Part shown: positions 1-8,070 of the stretch, piece after piece
Layout of the letters: each line of letters begins with the position of its first letter
Position numbering within the stretch: position 1 is the first letter of the stretch
DNA from: Phocaeicola_A sp963652075
GTDB lineage: Bacteria > Bacteroidota > Bacteroidia > Bacteroidales > Bacteroidaceae
DNA: 25,817 nt
Assembly: GCA_963652075.1 (NCBI GenBank)
Contig: CAVJRQ010000043.1
Location: 1-25,817, forward strand
Direction: 5' to 3'
Position numbers and translations under genes: made by a program
The notes under the pieces: generated by a model
The model's input: the letters and a program-made list of their open reading frames with translations, nothing else
The model's database searches: none
What the model was told of the DNA's origin: nothing

Positions 1-18
1 ATTTCTTTACTTTTTAAA

Positions 19-102
19 GTGTTAAAACGGTGTAAAGTAAATCTGTACTAAGTCACACAAATCCGCCTGCTTTGTAACGAGAATGTAACACGTTTTACAT
101 TC
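19..102 (+). promoter_or_regulatory. Tandem TGTAA half-sites and an inverted repeat upstream of the response regulator
   Basis: Two pairs of half-sites lie on the same strand. TGTTA (20-24) and TGTAA (31-35) are 11 bp apart. TGTAAC (73-78) and TGTAAC (84-89) are also 11 bp apart. The 9-mer TTTGTAACG at 71-79 recurs at 157-165. The second pair overlaps a perfect inverted repeat, GAATGTAA (81-88) and TTACATTC (95-102). Direct repeats with an 11-bp period are the usual binding pattern of OmpR/PhoB-type winged-helix regulators, and TGTAAC fits the E. coli Pho-box half-site CTGT(A/C)A(C/T). I infer an operator, probably autoregulatory. A weak -7-like CATCTTTG at 122-129 may be the promoter; no clear -33 element is visible. 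Confidence 0.4.
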
Positions 103-181
103 CGTCGTAATAAAACCGACGCATCTTTGCGCCGCAAATGAAAAAAGATGTTTAGATTTGTAACGCTTAAAACAAACGGAT

Positions 182-871
182 ATGAATGATTATCGTATAT
201 TAGTGGTTGACGACGAAGACGATTTGTGCGAAATCCTGAAGTTCAATCTCGAAAACGAAGGCTATTTCGTGGACACCGCCAACTCTGCGGAGGAGGCGTT
301 GCGCCTGGATTTGACGCAGTACAACCTGTTGCTGCTGGATGTGATGATGGGCGAAATCTCCGGGTTCAAGATGGCCAACATCCTGAAGAAGGACAAGAAG
401 ACCGCTTCTATACCTATTATATTTATTACGGCCAAAGATACGGAGAACGATACGGTGACCGGTTTCAACCTGGGAGCCGATGACTACATCTCGAAACCCT
501 TCTCCCTCCGTGAAGTGATGCTGCGCGTGAAAGCCGTGCTCCGGCGCACCGCTACGGAAAAGGTGGACGAGAAGGTGGAGGTGATTACCTACCGTGGACT
601 GATGCTCGACTCCAACCGCAAGAGCGTTACCATCGACGGCGAAGAGGTGTCGCTGACAAAGAAGGAGTTTGAGATTCTTTGCCTGTTGCTGCGCAATCCC
701 AACCGAGTCTTTTCGCGTGAGGACATCCTCGACAAAATCTGGAAGGACGAGTCCTACGTGTTGGACCGCACCGTGGACGTGAACATCACCCGTTTGCGCA
801 AGAAGTTGGGCGACTATGGCCAGAACATCATCACGCGCCTGGGCTACGGCTATTGTTTTGAAAACAGATAA
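182..871 (+). CDS. PhoB/OmpR-family response regulator
   Basis: DNA-binding half of a two-component system, 229 residues, the usual size for the family. The N-terminal receiver domain (about 1-120) keeps the acidic pocket (D10, D11), the phospho-acceptor D53 in LLLLDVMM, T83 and the conserved lysine K105 in DDYISKPF. The C-terminal winged helix (about 135-229) contains LTKKEFEILCLLL and ends in the typical RTVDVNITRLRKKLG and RLGYGYCF motifs. It is followed after 9 bases, with tandem stop codons, by its histidine kinase, so the two are surely co-transcribed. The upstream 11-bp-spaced repeats suggest autoregulation. Sequence and possible Pho-box repeats hint at a PhoB-like role, but no pst/pho gene is in view, so the stimulus and the symbol stay open. 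Confidence 0.93.
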   Translation: MNDYRILVVDDEDDLCEILKFNLENEGYFVDTANSAEEALRLDLTQYNLLLLDVMMGEISGFKMANILKKDKKTASIPIIFITAKDTENDTVTGFNLGADDYISKPFSLREVMLRVKAVLRRTATEKVDEKVEVITYRGLMLDSNRKSVTIDGEEVSLTKKEFEILCLLLRNPNRVFSREDILDKIWKDESYVLDRTVDVNITRLRKKLGDYGQNIITRLGYGYCFENR

Positions 872-880
872 TAAAATAAG

Positions 881-2311
881 ATGTCGGGTATAAACAGCAT
901 ATCTTTCAGCCAACGGTTATTCCTTTCCGTCCTGTCGCTCTTCCTGGTTTTCGCGGGATGTTTTGTCGCGTTTCAGCATCACCGCGAGAAGTCCTACAAG
1001 ATAATGGTGCTCAACACCAAACTGCAGGATTACAACAGCCGGCTGGACGAATACCTCACACACTGTGGCGAGGCCAACGACTCGCTGGTGGAGGAGTTCA
1101 TTCATCGCCATCCGTTGGGAGAGATGCGGGTGACGCTGATTCGCCCGGATGGCATGGTGATTTACGACAGTCAGGAACACGACCTCGCGTCACTCCACAA
1201 CCACAAAGACCGCAAGGAGATACAGCAGGCACTGGAGTCGGGGAGCGGCTACGACATTATCCGCGCTTCGGAAACCTTGCCCAGTAAATTTTTCTACTCG
1301 GCAACCTACTTCAAGGACAGCGGTTACCTTGTCCGCTCGGCACTGCCCTACAACGTGACGCTGGCCAACGACCTTTCAGCCGACAGAGGCTACGTGTGGT
1401 TCACCATTGTGCTCACCTTGATTCTTACCTATATATATTATAAGTACACGCGCAAGTTGGGGACCAACATCAGCCAGCTGCGTCAGTTCGCCAAACGGGC
1501 GGAGCGGGAAGAGGACCTGGAGAACGTGAACATTACCTTCCCCAACAATGAATTGGGAGAAATCTCCCGACACATCGTGCACCTTTACGCGCAACTGAAG
1601 AAGAGCGAGGAGGACAAAACGAGACTGAAGCGCCAGCTTACACAAAACATCGCTCACGAGCTGAAGACACCGGTGAGCAGCATACAAGGCTATCTGGAGA
1701 CGATTGTGAACACACCCGGACTGCCCGATGCCACACGGAAACAATTCCTGGAACGCTGTTACGCGCAGAGTAACCGGCTCACCAACCTACTGCGTGACAT
1801 CTCCGTGCTGACACGCATGGACGAGGCATCGCAATCCTTTGACATCGAACGGGTGAACATTTACTCACTCCTGCAGAATATACGGAAAGACGTTGCCTTG
1901 CAATTGGAGGAGAAGAACATCACGTTGCTGATTCTATTGGAACAGCATGTGGAAGTGCCCGGCAACAGCCTGTTGCTCTACTCCATCTTCCGCAATCTCA
2001 CCGACAACGCCATTGCCTATGCCGGTGAGGGGGTCACCATCACGGTGAAGTGTACGAGCGAAGACAAGCACTATTACTACTTCAGCTTTGCCGACAACGG
2101 AGTAGGAGTGGCTTCCGAACACTTGGACCACCTCTTCGAGCGGTTCTACCGCGTGGATAAGGGACGGTCGCGCAAGCTGGGCGGTACCGGTCTGGGACTT
2201 GCCATCGTGAAGAATGCGGTCTTCCTCCATGGCGGCACTATCTCCGCCCACATCGCCTCCACCGGCGGACTGGAGTTCCGCTTCAACTTGGCGAAAGACC
2301 AGGAGGATTGA
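881..2311 (+). CDS. Membrane sensor histidine kinase paired with the upstream regulator
   Basis: Inner-membrane sensor kinase of 476 residues. TM1 is at about 13-31, a periplasmic sensor domain at about 35-168, TM2 at about 171-187 and a HAMP-like linker at about 190-245. The HisKA domain has the H-box NIAHELKTPVSS with phospho-acceptor H259. The HATPase_c domain shows N box NLTDNAIAYA, G1 box FADNGVGV, F box LFERFYRVDKGRSR and G2 box GGTGLGLAIVKN, so every catalytic motif is intact. The layout (extracytoplasmic domain between two helices, no obvious PAS domain) resembles PhoR/BaeS-type kinases. It autophosphorylates and should pass phosphate to D53 of the regulator encoded just upstream. The ligand cannot be told from sequence. 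It ends convergently with the next gene, 51 bases away. Confidence 0.93.
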   Translation: MSGINSISFSQRLFLSVLSLFLVFAGCFVAFQHHREKSYKIMVLNTKLQDYNSRLDEYLTHCGEANDSLVEEFIHRHPLGEMRVTLIRPDGMVIYDSQEHDLASLHNHKDRKEIQQALESGSGYDIIRASETLPSKFFYSATYFKDSGYLVRSALPYNVTLANDLSADRGYVWFTIVLTLILTYIYYKYTRKLGTNISQLRQFAKRAEREEDLENVNITFPNNELGEISRHIVHLYAQLKKSEEDKTRLKRQLTQNIAHELKTPVSSIQGYLETIVNTPGLPDATRKQFLERCYAQSNRLTNLLRDISVLTRMDEASQSFDIERVNIYSLLQNIRKDVALQLEEKNITLLILLEQHVEVPGNSLLLYSIFRNLTDNAIAYAGEGVTITVKCTSEDKHYYYFSFADNGVGVASEHLDHLFERFYRVDKGRSRKLGGTGLGLAIVKNAVFLHGGTISAHIASTGGLEFRFNLAKDQED

Positions 2312-2362
2312 CACTCCGCTCCCGATAACGGGCAAGGGACTATGCGGATAACCGATACGCTT

Positions 2363-3109
2363 TTACTTCCCGGCCGAAACGCCAAAGCGTTCGCACGCCT
2401 CTTTGTAGGTGTCTAAGCTGCCGATGTCGAACCGGCCGGCACTCATAGGCCAGGCGTGCATCGTAGTCTGTTGCACCATGTAGTGCGCAAGGTTGCCGGG
2501 GGCATCCTTGCCGCAGCCGTTTTCCACGGAATGGCGAACGGTATCCAAGTCCTTGCGCAGATAAATGTAGAATGGCGGCACGGCCCAATGGCTCTTTGGC
2601 ACTTGGGGTTTCTCTTCCATGTCGAGGACTTTCATCTCGCTGTCCACCACAATCACGCCGGTGCGCTGCAGCTTCTCGATGCTCGGCTGCTCGTGGCACA
2701 TGATGCACGAGGTCTGTTTCTCCTTGGCGAACGCCACGAACTCGCTGAACGAGAAGAAGAGCAGGTTGTCCGCCGCCACCACCAAGATGTCGTCGTCGAT
2801 GTGGCGTTGCTCCATGGCGTAGAGCAGGTCGCAGACCGCACCCAGACGTGTGTCGTTGGTCTCTGTGCCGTCGTCGACCACCGTCACGGGTTTGGTGTAT
2901 CGCTGCTGTGCGGCCCACTCCCGGAAGATGTCTGCGAATTTGTGGTTGGTAACGATGATGTGTTCGTCGATGTCGGCAATGCGGTCAATGTCATCGAGCA
3001 TGCGTCCCAAGATGGTGCTCTCGCCAATCTTCAGCAAGGGCTTGGGGAAGTTGCGTGTGAGCTCACCCAACCGGGTGGCGTATCCTGCGGCAATTACAAT
3101 ATTCTTCAT
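2363..3109 (-). CDS. Nucleotidyltransferase family protein (sugar-1-phosphate nucleotidyltransferase type)
   Basis: A 248-residue NTP_transferase-fold enzyme. The N-terminal MKNIVIAAGYATRLGELT with FPKPLL is the nucleotide-binding signature G-x-x-x-R-x-(n)-PKP. AADNL (about 113) matches the metal-binding DxN motif of the fold, EEKPQ is the EKP motif, and RFDIGSLDTY near the end is the usual sugar-phosphate/metal region. I chose the ATG at 3109: an in-frame frame continues 62 codons upstream, but that part does not look like protein and crosses a good -7 promoter element. The reaction is sugar-1-phosphate plus NTP giving NDP-sugar, in the cytoplasm. The actual sugar and nucleotide (dTDP-glucose, UDP-MurNAc or other) cannot be fixed, and no sugar-pathway partner is adjacent. 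It is divergent from the trpB2 gene. Confidence 0.85.
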   Translation of the reverse strand: MKNIVIAAGYATRLGELTRNFPKPLLKIGESTILGRMLDDIDRIADIDEHIIVTNHKFADIFREWAAQQRYTKPVTVVDDGTETNDTRLGAVCDLLYAMEQRHIDDDILVVAADNLLFFSFSEFVAFAKEKQTSCIMCHEQPSIEKLQRTGVIVVDSEMKVLDMEEKPQVPKSHWAVPPFYIYLRKDLDTVRHSVENGCGKDAPGNLAHYMVQQTTMHAWPMSAGRFDIGSLDTYKEACERFGVSAGK

Positions 3110-3177
3110 GAAATCAATCCTGTTGGCTATGGGGTGCGGTGCGTCAGCGTTGCGCCCCATGATGGTTTCCAATGCTG

Positions 3178-3185
3178 CAAAAGTA
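3178..3185 (-). promoter_or_regulatory. -7 promoter element for the nucleotidyltransferase
   Basis: On the minus strand this reads TACTTTTG, a perfect match to the Bacteroidota -7 consensus TAnnTTTG. It lies about 70 bases before the ATG at 3109. I see no good -33 TTTG at the usual distance. Its position inside the upstream extension of the reading frame supports the shorter start. Confidence 0.45.
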
Positions 3186-3240
3186 CGAAATATGTCGCTT
3201 CTCCCCACTATGTGATCGACTAAAAATACCTTACCGTTTA

Positions 3241-3272
3241 TTCGTCTCTTCCGCTGAATTTCGGTATTTTTG
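3241..3272 (+). promoter_or_regulatory. Bacteroides-type promoter for trpB2
   Basis: TTCG at 3241-3244 (three of four bases of the -33 TTTG) is followed after 20 bases by TATTTTTG at 3265-3272, a perfect TAnnTTTG -7 element. The ATG of trpB2 is 37 bases further on. This also rules out the long in-frame extension of the trpB frame to 3172. Confidence 0.6.
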
Positions 3273-3309
3273 CAACCGTAACGAAGATTACACAAATAAT
3301 ATTACAGCT

Positions 3310-4677
3310 ATGAGTTCTAAAATTAAACGTTATTTCTTGCCTGAGAGCGAGATTCCTACCCACTGGTACAACATACAGGCGGACATGGTGAACAAACCGC
3401 TTCCGCCTTTGCACCCGGGGACTAAAAAGCCTCTGCAACCGGAGGACTTGTACCCAATCTTTGCCGAAGAACTTTGTCGGCAGGAGCTGAACCAGAAGGA
3501 CACCTGGATAGAGATTCCGGAAGAGGTTCGCGACATGTACAAGTATTACCGTTCCACTCCGTTGGTTCGCGCCTACGGATTGGAGAAGGCTCTTGGTACG
3601 CCGGCGCACATCTATTTCAAGAACGAGAGCGTGAGCCCGGTCGGTTCGCACAAGTTGAACTCCGCCTTGGCACAGGCCTACTACTGCAAGAAAGAGGGTG
3701 TGACCAACATCACCACTGAAACGGGAGCCGGACAGTGGGGCGCCGCCCTTTCCTACGCCGCCAAGGTGTTCGGGCTGGAAGCCGCCGTCTATCAGGTGAA
3801 AATCAGCTATGAACAGAAACCGTACCGTCGCAGCATCATGCAGACGTTCGGTGCGCAGGTGACCGCTTCACCTTCCATGTCGACCCGTGCCGGAAAGGAT
3901 ATCCTGACCAAGACCCCGAACTGTCAAGGTTCGTTGGGAACAGCCATCTCGGAAGCCATCGAGCTGGCCCAGACCACGCCGAACTGTAAATACACGCTGG
4001 GCTCCGTGCTGAGCCACGTGACGTTGCACCAAACCGTTATCGGACTGGAGGCCGAGAAACAGATGGCGTTGGCCGGCGAATATCCGGATATGGTCATCGC
4101 CTGCTTCGGTGGCGGTTCCAACTTCGGCGGCATCGCTTTCCCTTTCATGCGCCATACGATTCTTGAGGGAAAGAAGACCCGCTACATCGCGGCCGAACCC
4201 GCGTCCTGCCCGAAACTGACCCGTGGACAGTTCCACTACGACTTTGGCGATGAGGCCGGTTACACGCCCCTGTTGCCTATGTTTACGCTGGGTCACAACT
4301 TTATGCCTGCCAACATCCATGCCGGCGGTCTGCGCTATCACGGTGCGGGTGTCATCGTGTCGCAGTTGCTGAAGGACGGACTGATGGAAGCCGTGGACAT
4401 CAAACAGCTCGATTCGTTCAAGGCCGGTTGCCTCTTTGCCCAGGCGGAAGGCATCATCCCGGCTCCTGAGTCGTGCCACGCCATCGCTGCCACCATCAAC
4501 GAGGCACTCAAGTGCAAGGAGAGCGGCGAGGAGAAGGTCATCCTCTTCAACCTTTCGGGTCACGGACTGATAGACATGTCTTCCTATGACCAATACCTCT
4601 CGGGCAACCTCGTGAACTACGAACTCACCGACGAGGAGATACAGAAGAACATCGATGAACTGAAATCACTTGACTAA
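3310..4677 (+). CDS. trpB: TrpB-like pyridoxal-phosphate-dependent enzyme (TrpB2 type)
   Basis: Tryptophan synthase beta chain of the TrpB2 class, 455 residues, longer than the roughly 400 of TrpB1. It condenses indole (or a related nucleophile) with serine using PLP. Visible signatures are GSHKLNSALAQ, in which K115 is the Schiff-base lysine, the catalytic glutamate in TETGAGQWG, and the PLP phosphate loop CFGGGSNFGG. The N-terminal stretch PTHWYNIQADM is typical of TrpB2. No trpA or other trp gene adjoins it. TrpB2 proteins often lack the residues for tight TrpA contact and may act alone on free indole or on another substrate; that is family knowledge, not shown here. It has its own promoter and a hairpin terminator, so it is monocistronic. 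Confidence 0.93.
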   Translation: MSSKIKRYFLPESEIPTHWYNIQADMVNKPLPPLHPGTKKPLQPEDLYPIFAEELCRQELNQKDTWIEIPEEVRDMYKYYRSTPLVRAYGLEKALGTPAHIYFKNESVSPVGSHKLNSALAQAYYCKKEGVTNITTETGAGQWGAALSYAAKVFGLEAAVYQVKISYEQKPYRRSIMQTFGAQVTASPSMSTRAGKDILTKTPNCQGSLGTAISEAIELAQTTPNCKYTLGSVLSHVTLHQTVIGLEAEKQMALAGEYPDMVIACFGGGSNFGGIAFPFMRHTILEGKKTRYIAAEPASCPKLTRGQFHYDFGDEAGYTPLLPMFTLGHNFMPANIHAGGLRYHGAGVIVSQLLKDGLMEAVDIKQLDSFKAGCLFAQAEGIIPAPESCHAIAATINEALKCKESGEEKVILFNLSGHGLIDMSSYDQYLSGNLVNYELTDEEIQKNIDELKSLD

Positions 4678-4688
4678 AATAGACTGAA

Positions 4689-4747
4689 CCGGTCATCGTC
4701 CGTCTTGGGACACTCTCCTGGCGGCGGTCGATGGCCGGCTCTTTTTT
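4689..4747 (+). terminator. Intrinsic terminator after trpB2
   Basis: CCGGTCATCG (4689-4698) pairs with CGATGGCCGG (4729-4738) over 10 bp with one G-U pair. Inside the loop CCGTC and GGCGG can extend a second stem. A run of six T follows at 4742-4747. It lies 12 bases past the trpB2 stop codon. Confidence 0.7.
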
Positions 4748-4774
4748 GACAGAACCCTAAACCCACAAAGAATT

Positions 4775-5611
4775 ATGAAATATCTCGGAGCCCATGTTCC
4801 CGCCTCCGGCGGTGTGGAGAACGCGCCACTCAATGCGCAAGCTATCGGTGCCAACGCCTTTGCCCTGTTCACCAAGAACCAACGGCAATGGGTGTCGAAA
4901 CCCTTGACAGAGGAGAGTATCACGCTCTTCAAACAACGTTGTGCGGAACTGAACTTCGCTCCGGAGCATATCCTGCCCCACGACAGTTACCTCATCAACT
5001 TGGGCCATCCGGAGGAAGAGGGCTTGCAGAAGTCGCGCGCCGCTTTCCTCGACGAGATGCAGCGTTGCGAACAGTTGGGATTGTGTCTGCTCAACTTTCA
5101 TCCCGGCAGTCATCTGAACAAGATTCCGTTGGAGAGTTGTCTCGACCGTGTGGCCGAGTCCATCAACTACGTACTTGATCGTACGCAAGGCGTGACTGCC
5201 GTCATCGAGAACACGGCCGGACAAGGTAGCAATGTGGGTTTCGCCTTCTGGCAGCTCCGCCACATCATCGACCGCGTGGAGGACAAGAGCCGTGTGGGCG
5301 TTTGCCTCGACACCTGCCACACCTTCACCGCAGGCTACGATTTGGTGGGCGAATACGACCGGGTGTTCACGGAGTTCGATGAGGCTGTGGGCTTCGGCTA
5401 TCTGCGTGCCATTCACCTCAACGATTCCAAGAAAGCCTTGGCGAGCCATGTGGACCGCCACGACAACATAGGCAAGGGACTGATGGATGTCAGCTTCTTC
5501 CAACGTTTGATGCGCGACCCGCGTTTCGATGAGATGCCTATCATCCTGGAAACGCCCGACGAAACCCTGTGGGCGGAGGAAATCCGTCTGCTTCGATCAT
5601 TTGAAAAGTGA
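4775..5611 (+). CDS. nfo: Deoxyribonuclease IV (endonuclease IV, AP endonuclease)
   Basis: Base-excision-repair enzyme that cuts 5' of abasic sites and removes 3' blocking groups. It has 278 residues, matching the family. It is a TIM barrel with a trinuclear zinc site. The metal-binding signatures are all present in order: NFHPGSH, ENTAGQGSNVG, CLDTCHTFTAGYD, HLNDSK, HVDRHDNIGKG and the final ETP. The start MKYLGAHVPASGGV is the classical N terminus. It begins 27 bases after the trpB2 terminator; I could not see a clear promoter in that short gap. A small basic protein follows 23 bases downstream and is probably co-transcribed. Confidence 0.97.
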   Translation: MKYLGAHVPASGGVENAPLNAQAIGANAFALFTKNQRQWVSKPLTEESITLFKQRCAELNFAPEHILPHDSYLINLGHPEEEGLQKSRAAFLDEMQRCEQLGLCLLNFHPGSHLNKIPLESCLDRVAESINYVLDRTQGVTAVIENTAGQGSNVGFAFWQLRHIIDRVEDKSRVGVCLDTCHTFTAGYDLVGEYDRVFTEFDEAVGFGYLRAIHLNDSKKALASHVDRHDNIGKGLMDVSFFQRLMRDPRFDEMPIILETPDETLWAEEIRLLRSFEK

Positions 5612-5634
5612 AACCTTCATTAGCCCGAGAAACT

Positions 5635-5799
5635 ATGGCAGACAATTATCTGGAAAAACATTACGCCGAGTACGAAGCCCGAAAGGCTGCCTGGGAGCGT
5701 GCGCGCAAACTGGGCAAGAAGAAACCTCACGTTGCCTCCACCGCTGCTCCAGTGAAGGAAACCAAAGACAAAAAGTCCGAAACTTCCTCCTTGGAATAG
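5635..5799 (+). CDS. Small basic hypothetical protein downstream of nfo
   Basis: 54 residues. The N-terminal part (MADNYLEKHYAEYEARKAAWERARKL, split here as MADNYLEKHYAEYE and ARKAAWERARKL) is charged and probably one amphipathic helix. The second half is a lysine/serine/threonine-rich tail likely to be disordered. There is no signal peptide or membrane segment. I chose the ATG at 5635; a GTG at 5608 overlapping the nfo stop would add nine residues. Similar short lysine-rich proteins with an AAW core are, from memory, frequent in Bacteroidales, but I can assign no function. Location behind nfo suggests co-transcription only. Confidence 0.6.
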   Translation: MADNYLEKHYAEYEARKAAWERARKLGKKKPHVASTAAPVKETKDKKSETSSLE

Positions 5800-5847
5800 T
5801 TCCCGCAGACCCGTCCGCGATAGCCAAAGCGGGATGCCGCCTGTGCG

Positions 5848-7206
5848 TCAAGCCGCTTGATGGTTGGCGGCGATGACTTTGATGCGGTTGTAGACGTGGA
5901 TGAATGCCGGGACAAGGAACAAGTCCGCGGCAAACCAGGCCGTCGGGTCACCAAAGCAGACCGCTATATATCCGAAAGCCGGAACGGCGAAGATACTCAC
6001 TACCGTGCGGGCAATCATCTCCGACACACCCGAGAGCATCGCGAAAGTGGTGTAGCCCGCACCCTGAATGGAGTAGCGCAGAATGCACAACAGTCCCAGG
6101 ATAGGAAAGAAAGTGACGGAGGTATGAAGGAAGAGTGCCGAGTCTTTCAGAATCTCCGTTTCCGACGGGTCGATGAACATCTGCGACAGCCACTCGCTGC
6201 TCGTTATCAGTATCACAAACACTACGGCGCAGTAGCTCAACATCATCCAGGTGCTGGCTTTTATGCCTTGCCAGATGCGCAAGGGCTTGCCCGCTCCGTA
6301 GTTCTGTCCGGCATAGGTGGCCATGGCGATTCCAAGACTTTCCAACGGACACATGAAGAACATCTTCAGACGCATCGCGGCGGTGAAGGCGGCCACGCAA
6401 GCCGTACCCAACGCATTGTTGGCGCTCTGCAGCATGATGCTGCCAATGGCGGTGATGGAAAACTGCAATCCCATAGGTACTCCGATGCTCAGTAACCGGC
6501 GTGCCAGTTCCGGCTTGTATTTGCGCTCCTCGGGAGTGGAGACGAGAATGTCGAAATGGCGCATCATGTAGAAGTAGCAGAGCACGGCGGACACCGCCTG
6601 CGACACCAGCGTGGCGATGGCAGCTCCGGCAACGCCCCAGTCCAACACGAGGATGCAGAAGAGGTCGAGCACGATGTTGAGCACGGTAGCCAACAACAGA
6701 AACCAAAACGGGGTCTTGCTGTCGCCCAACGCGCGTATGATGCTCGACAACAGGTTATAGAAGAAGGTGAACGGGATGCCGATGAAGGTAATGAGCAGGT
6801 AGTAGAAAGCCTCCTGCAGGATGTTCTCCGGGGTCTGCATCATCGTCAGGATATCCTTGCAGAGGAGGCTGGTGATGATGGCCAATGCGACGGAAATGCC
6901 CAGAGCCAACTGGAGGCTGATGTTGACGAAGCGTCGCATGGTGACGTAGTCGCGCGCGCCGAACTTTTGTGCGATGGGGATACCAAAGCCACCGCAGCAT
7001 CCGTTGCAGAACCCGAGGATAAGGAAGACTACCGAGGTGCTGGCACCCACGGCAGCCAAAGAGTTTATTCCAAGAAATTTACCTACGATAGCCGCGTCAA
7101 TGAGCGAATAGGCTTGTTGCAACAAGTTGCCCAACAAGAGCGGCATTGCGAATTTGAAGATGAGGGGCATCGGAGCTCCTGACGTCATCTCTTTAGAGGT
7201 AGCCAT
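5848..7206 (-). CDS. MATE family efflux transporter
   Basis: Inner-membrane multidrug/toxin exporter of 452 residues with about twelve hydrophobic helices in two similar halves. It belongs to the MATE (DinF/NorM-like) superfamily that uses Na+ or H+ gradients. Typical segments are FAMPLLLGNLLQQAYSLID with IVGKFLG in the first helix pair, GDSKTPF before helix 6, and the second-half counterpart SIGVPMGLQFS followed by ATYAGQNYGAG. I took the ATG at 7206 because the frame upstream (80 more codons) is the antisense of the neighbouring gene and not hydrophobic. It follows the YczE-like gene by 38 bases with no promoter between, so the two form an operon. Its substrate is unknown. Confidence 0.92.
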   Translation of the reverse strand: MATSKEMTSGAPMPLIFKFAMPLLLGNLLQQAYSLIDAAIVGKFLGINSLAAVGASTSVVFLILGFCNGCCGGFGIPIAQKFGARDYVTMRRFVNISLQLALGISVALAIITSLLCKDILTMMQTPENILQEAFYYLLITFIGIPFTFFYNLLSSIIRALGDSKTPFWFLLLATVLNIVLDLFCILVLDWGVAGAAIATLVSQAVSAVLCYFYMMRHFDILVSTPEERKYKPELARRLLSIGVPMGLQFSITAIGSIMLQSANNALGTACVAAFTAAMRLKMFFMCPLESLGIAMATYAGQNYGAGKPLRIWQGIKASTWMMLSYCAVVFVILITSSEWLSQMFIDPSETEILKDSALFLHTSVTFFPILGLLCILRYSIQGAGYTTFAMLSGVSEMIARTVVSIFAVPAFGYIAVCFGDPTAWFAADLFLVPAFIHVYNRIKVIAANHQAA

Positions 7207-7244
7207 ATTGAATCGTGTAAAATGAAACCTGTAATTCCGTCGTG

Positions 7245-7994
7245 TCAGTCCTGTTTGTAGTAACTGTTCAAGTATCTGGCCAATCCGTAGACGTAGCGAC
7301 GGAAGCCCGGACGGTAGGCCAGTATCCGGTCGAACCACCCCAAACGGCGACCTACGGAGCGCACCACCATGCCCACGTAGACCATGGCGAACAGCGTTCC
7401 TACGCCGACAATGTGCCACTGCCAACTGCCGAAGAAGATGTAGCAAAACGCGAGAGCCACTGCTACAAGCGTGATGTCCACGGCAATCTTCATCTTGGCG
7501 AACTCAATGCCCGTCACCCTGCTGATGGCTACGGGGAAACCCTCGCCCGGCATGGTGACCGAACCGCAACGCACTTCGAAGGCAATGCCGATGCCAAGCA
7601 CCGTGCAGCCTGCAAATTGTGCGATGCATTTTGCCCAAATCGTATCGGGCTGAAGCCAAGAGGTCAGAATCATGTTCACGTCGATGAGCGTACCGAACAC
7701 GAAACCGATGAGCAGTTGGAACAACTGAACGGCTTCAAACTGCCTACGCAGGACGGCGATTTGTCCTAACACCAAAACCGCGTTGAGTACGTATGTATAT
7801 TGGCCAATGGTAAGGTCGGGGATGCAGTCCAGTCGGTCGCCCGCATTCTCGAACACGTAAGGAATGGTGGAGATGACGCTGGAACCCAGCATGCTGCGTA
7901 CACAAAGTGCCACGCCTAAGGTCATAATGAAGAGAGAGACGAGCAGCAACACGTGTTGCCAGATGAACGAAATAACCTTTTCTTTTCTTAGCAT
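7245..7994 (-). CDS. YczE/YyaS/YitT-like integral membrane protein (DUF6198-type)
   Basis: 249 residues with about five hydrophobic segments. The first helix has the family-like FIMTLGVALCVRSMLGSS, and the middle carries GSVTMPGEGFPVAISR, similar to the conserved loop of YczE/YitT membrane proteins. The molecular function of the family is not established. The start at 7994 is favoured over an in-frame ATG at 8021, because a perfect -7 element (8019-8026) would overlap that earlier codon. It leads a two-gene unit with the MATE transporter, so a transport or envelope role is possible but inferred only from context. Confidence 0.75.
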   Translation of the reverse strand: MLRKEKVISFIWQHVLLLVSLFIMTLGVALCVRSMLGSSVISTIPYVFENAGDRLDCIPDLTIGQYTYVLNAVLVLGQIAVLRRQFEAVQLFQLLIGFVFGTLIDVNMILTSWLQPDTIWAKCIAQFAGCTVLGIGIAFEVRCGSVTMPGEGFPVAISRVTGIEFAKMKIAVDITLVAVALAFCYIFFGSWQWHIVGVGTLFAMVYVGMVVRSVGRRLGWFDRILAYRPGFRRYVYGLARYLNSYYKQD

Positions 7995-8018
7995 GATAAT
8001 GAACTCTTTTTCGGGGTG

Positions 8019-8026
8019 CAAAGATA
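8019..8026 (-). promoter_or_regulatory. -7 promoter element for the YczE-MATE unit
   Basis: On the minus strand this is TATCTTTG, a perfect TAnnTTTG. It sits 25 bases before the chosen ATG at 7994 and after the stop codon of the upstream RSH gene. No clear TTTG is seen at the -33 position. Confidence 0.5.
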
Positions 8027-8070
8027 CAAAAAATATGGTTTCATCGTCACGGTCGCCAACGCATAACGGA

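Noticed and set aside
200..913. 237-codon minus-strand frame opposite the response regulator
   Set aside because: Antisense shadow of a fully conserved regulator; no recognisable motifs.
3172..3309. N-terminal extension of the TrpB2 frame by 46 codons
   Set aside because: The extension crosses a good promoter (3241-3272) and does not resemble the family N terminus, which starts at the ATG at 3310.
5801..5834. TCCCGC/GCGGGA inverted repeat between the small protein and the MATE gene as a terminator
   Set aside because: Only six base pairs, a 22-base loop and no T tract on either strand.
7207..7446. 80-codon extension of the MATE transporter frame
   Set aside because: It lies opposite codons of the YczE-like gene on the same strand in another frame, is arginine-rich and not hydrophobic, so it is a shadow.
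7936..7953. Palindrome GCAACACGTGTTGC as a possible parS site
   Set aside because: It has the CACGTG core but not the flanking GTT...AAC bases of the parS consensus TGTTTCACGTGAAACA, and it lies inside the YczE-like coding region.
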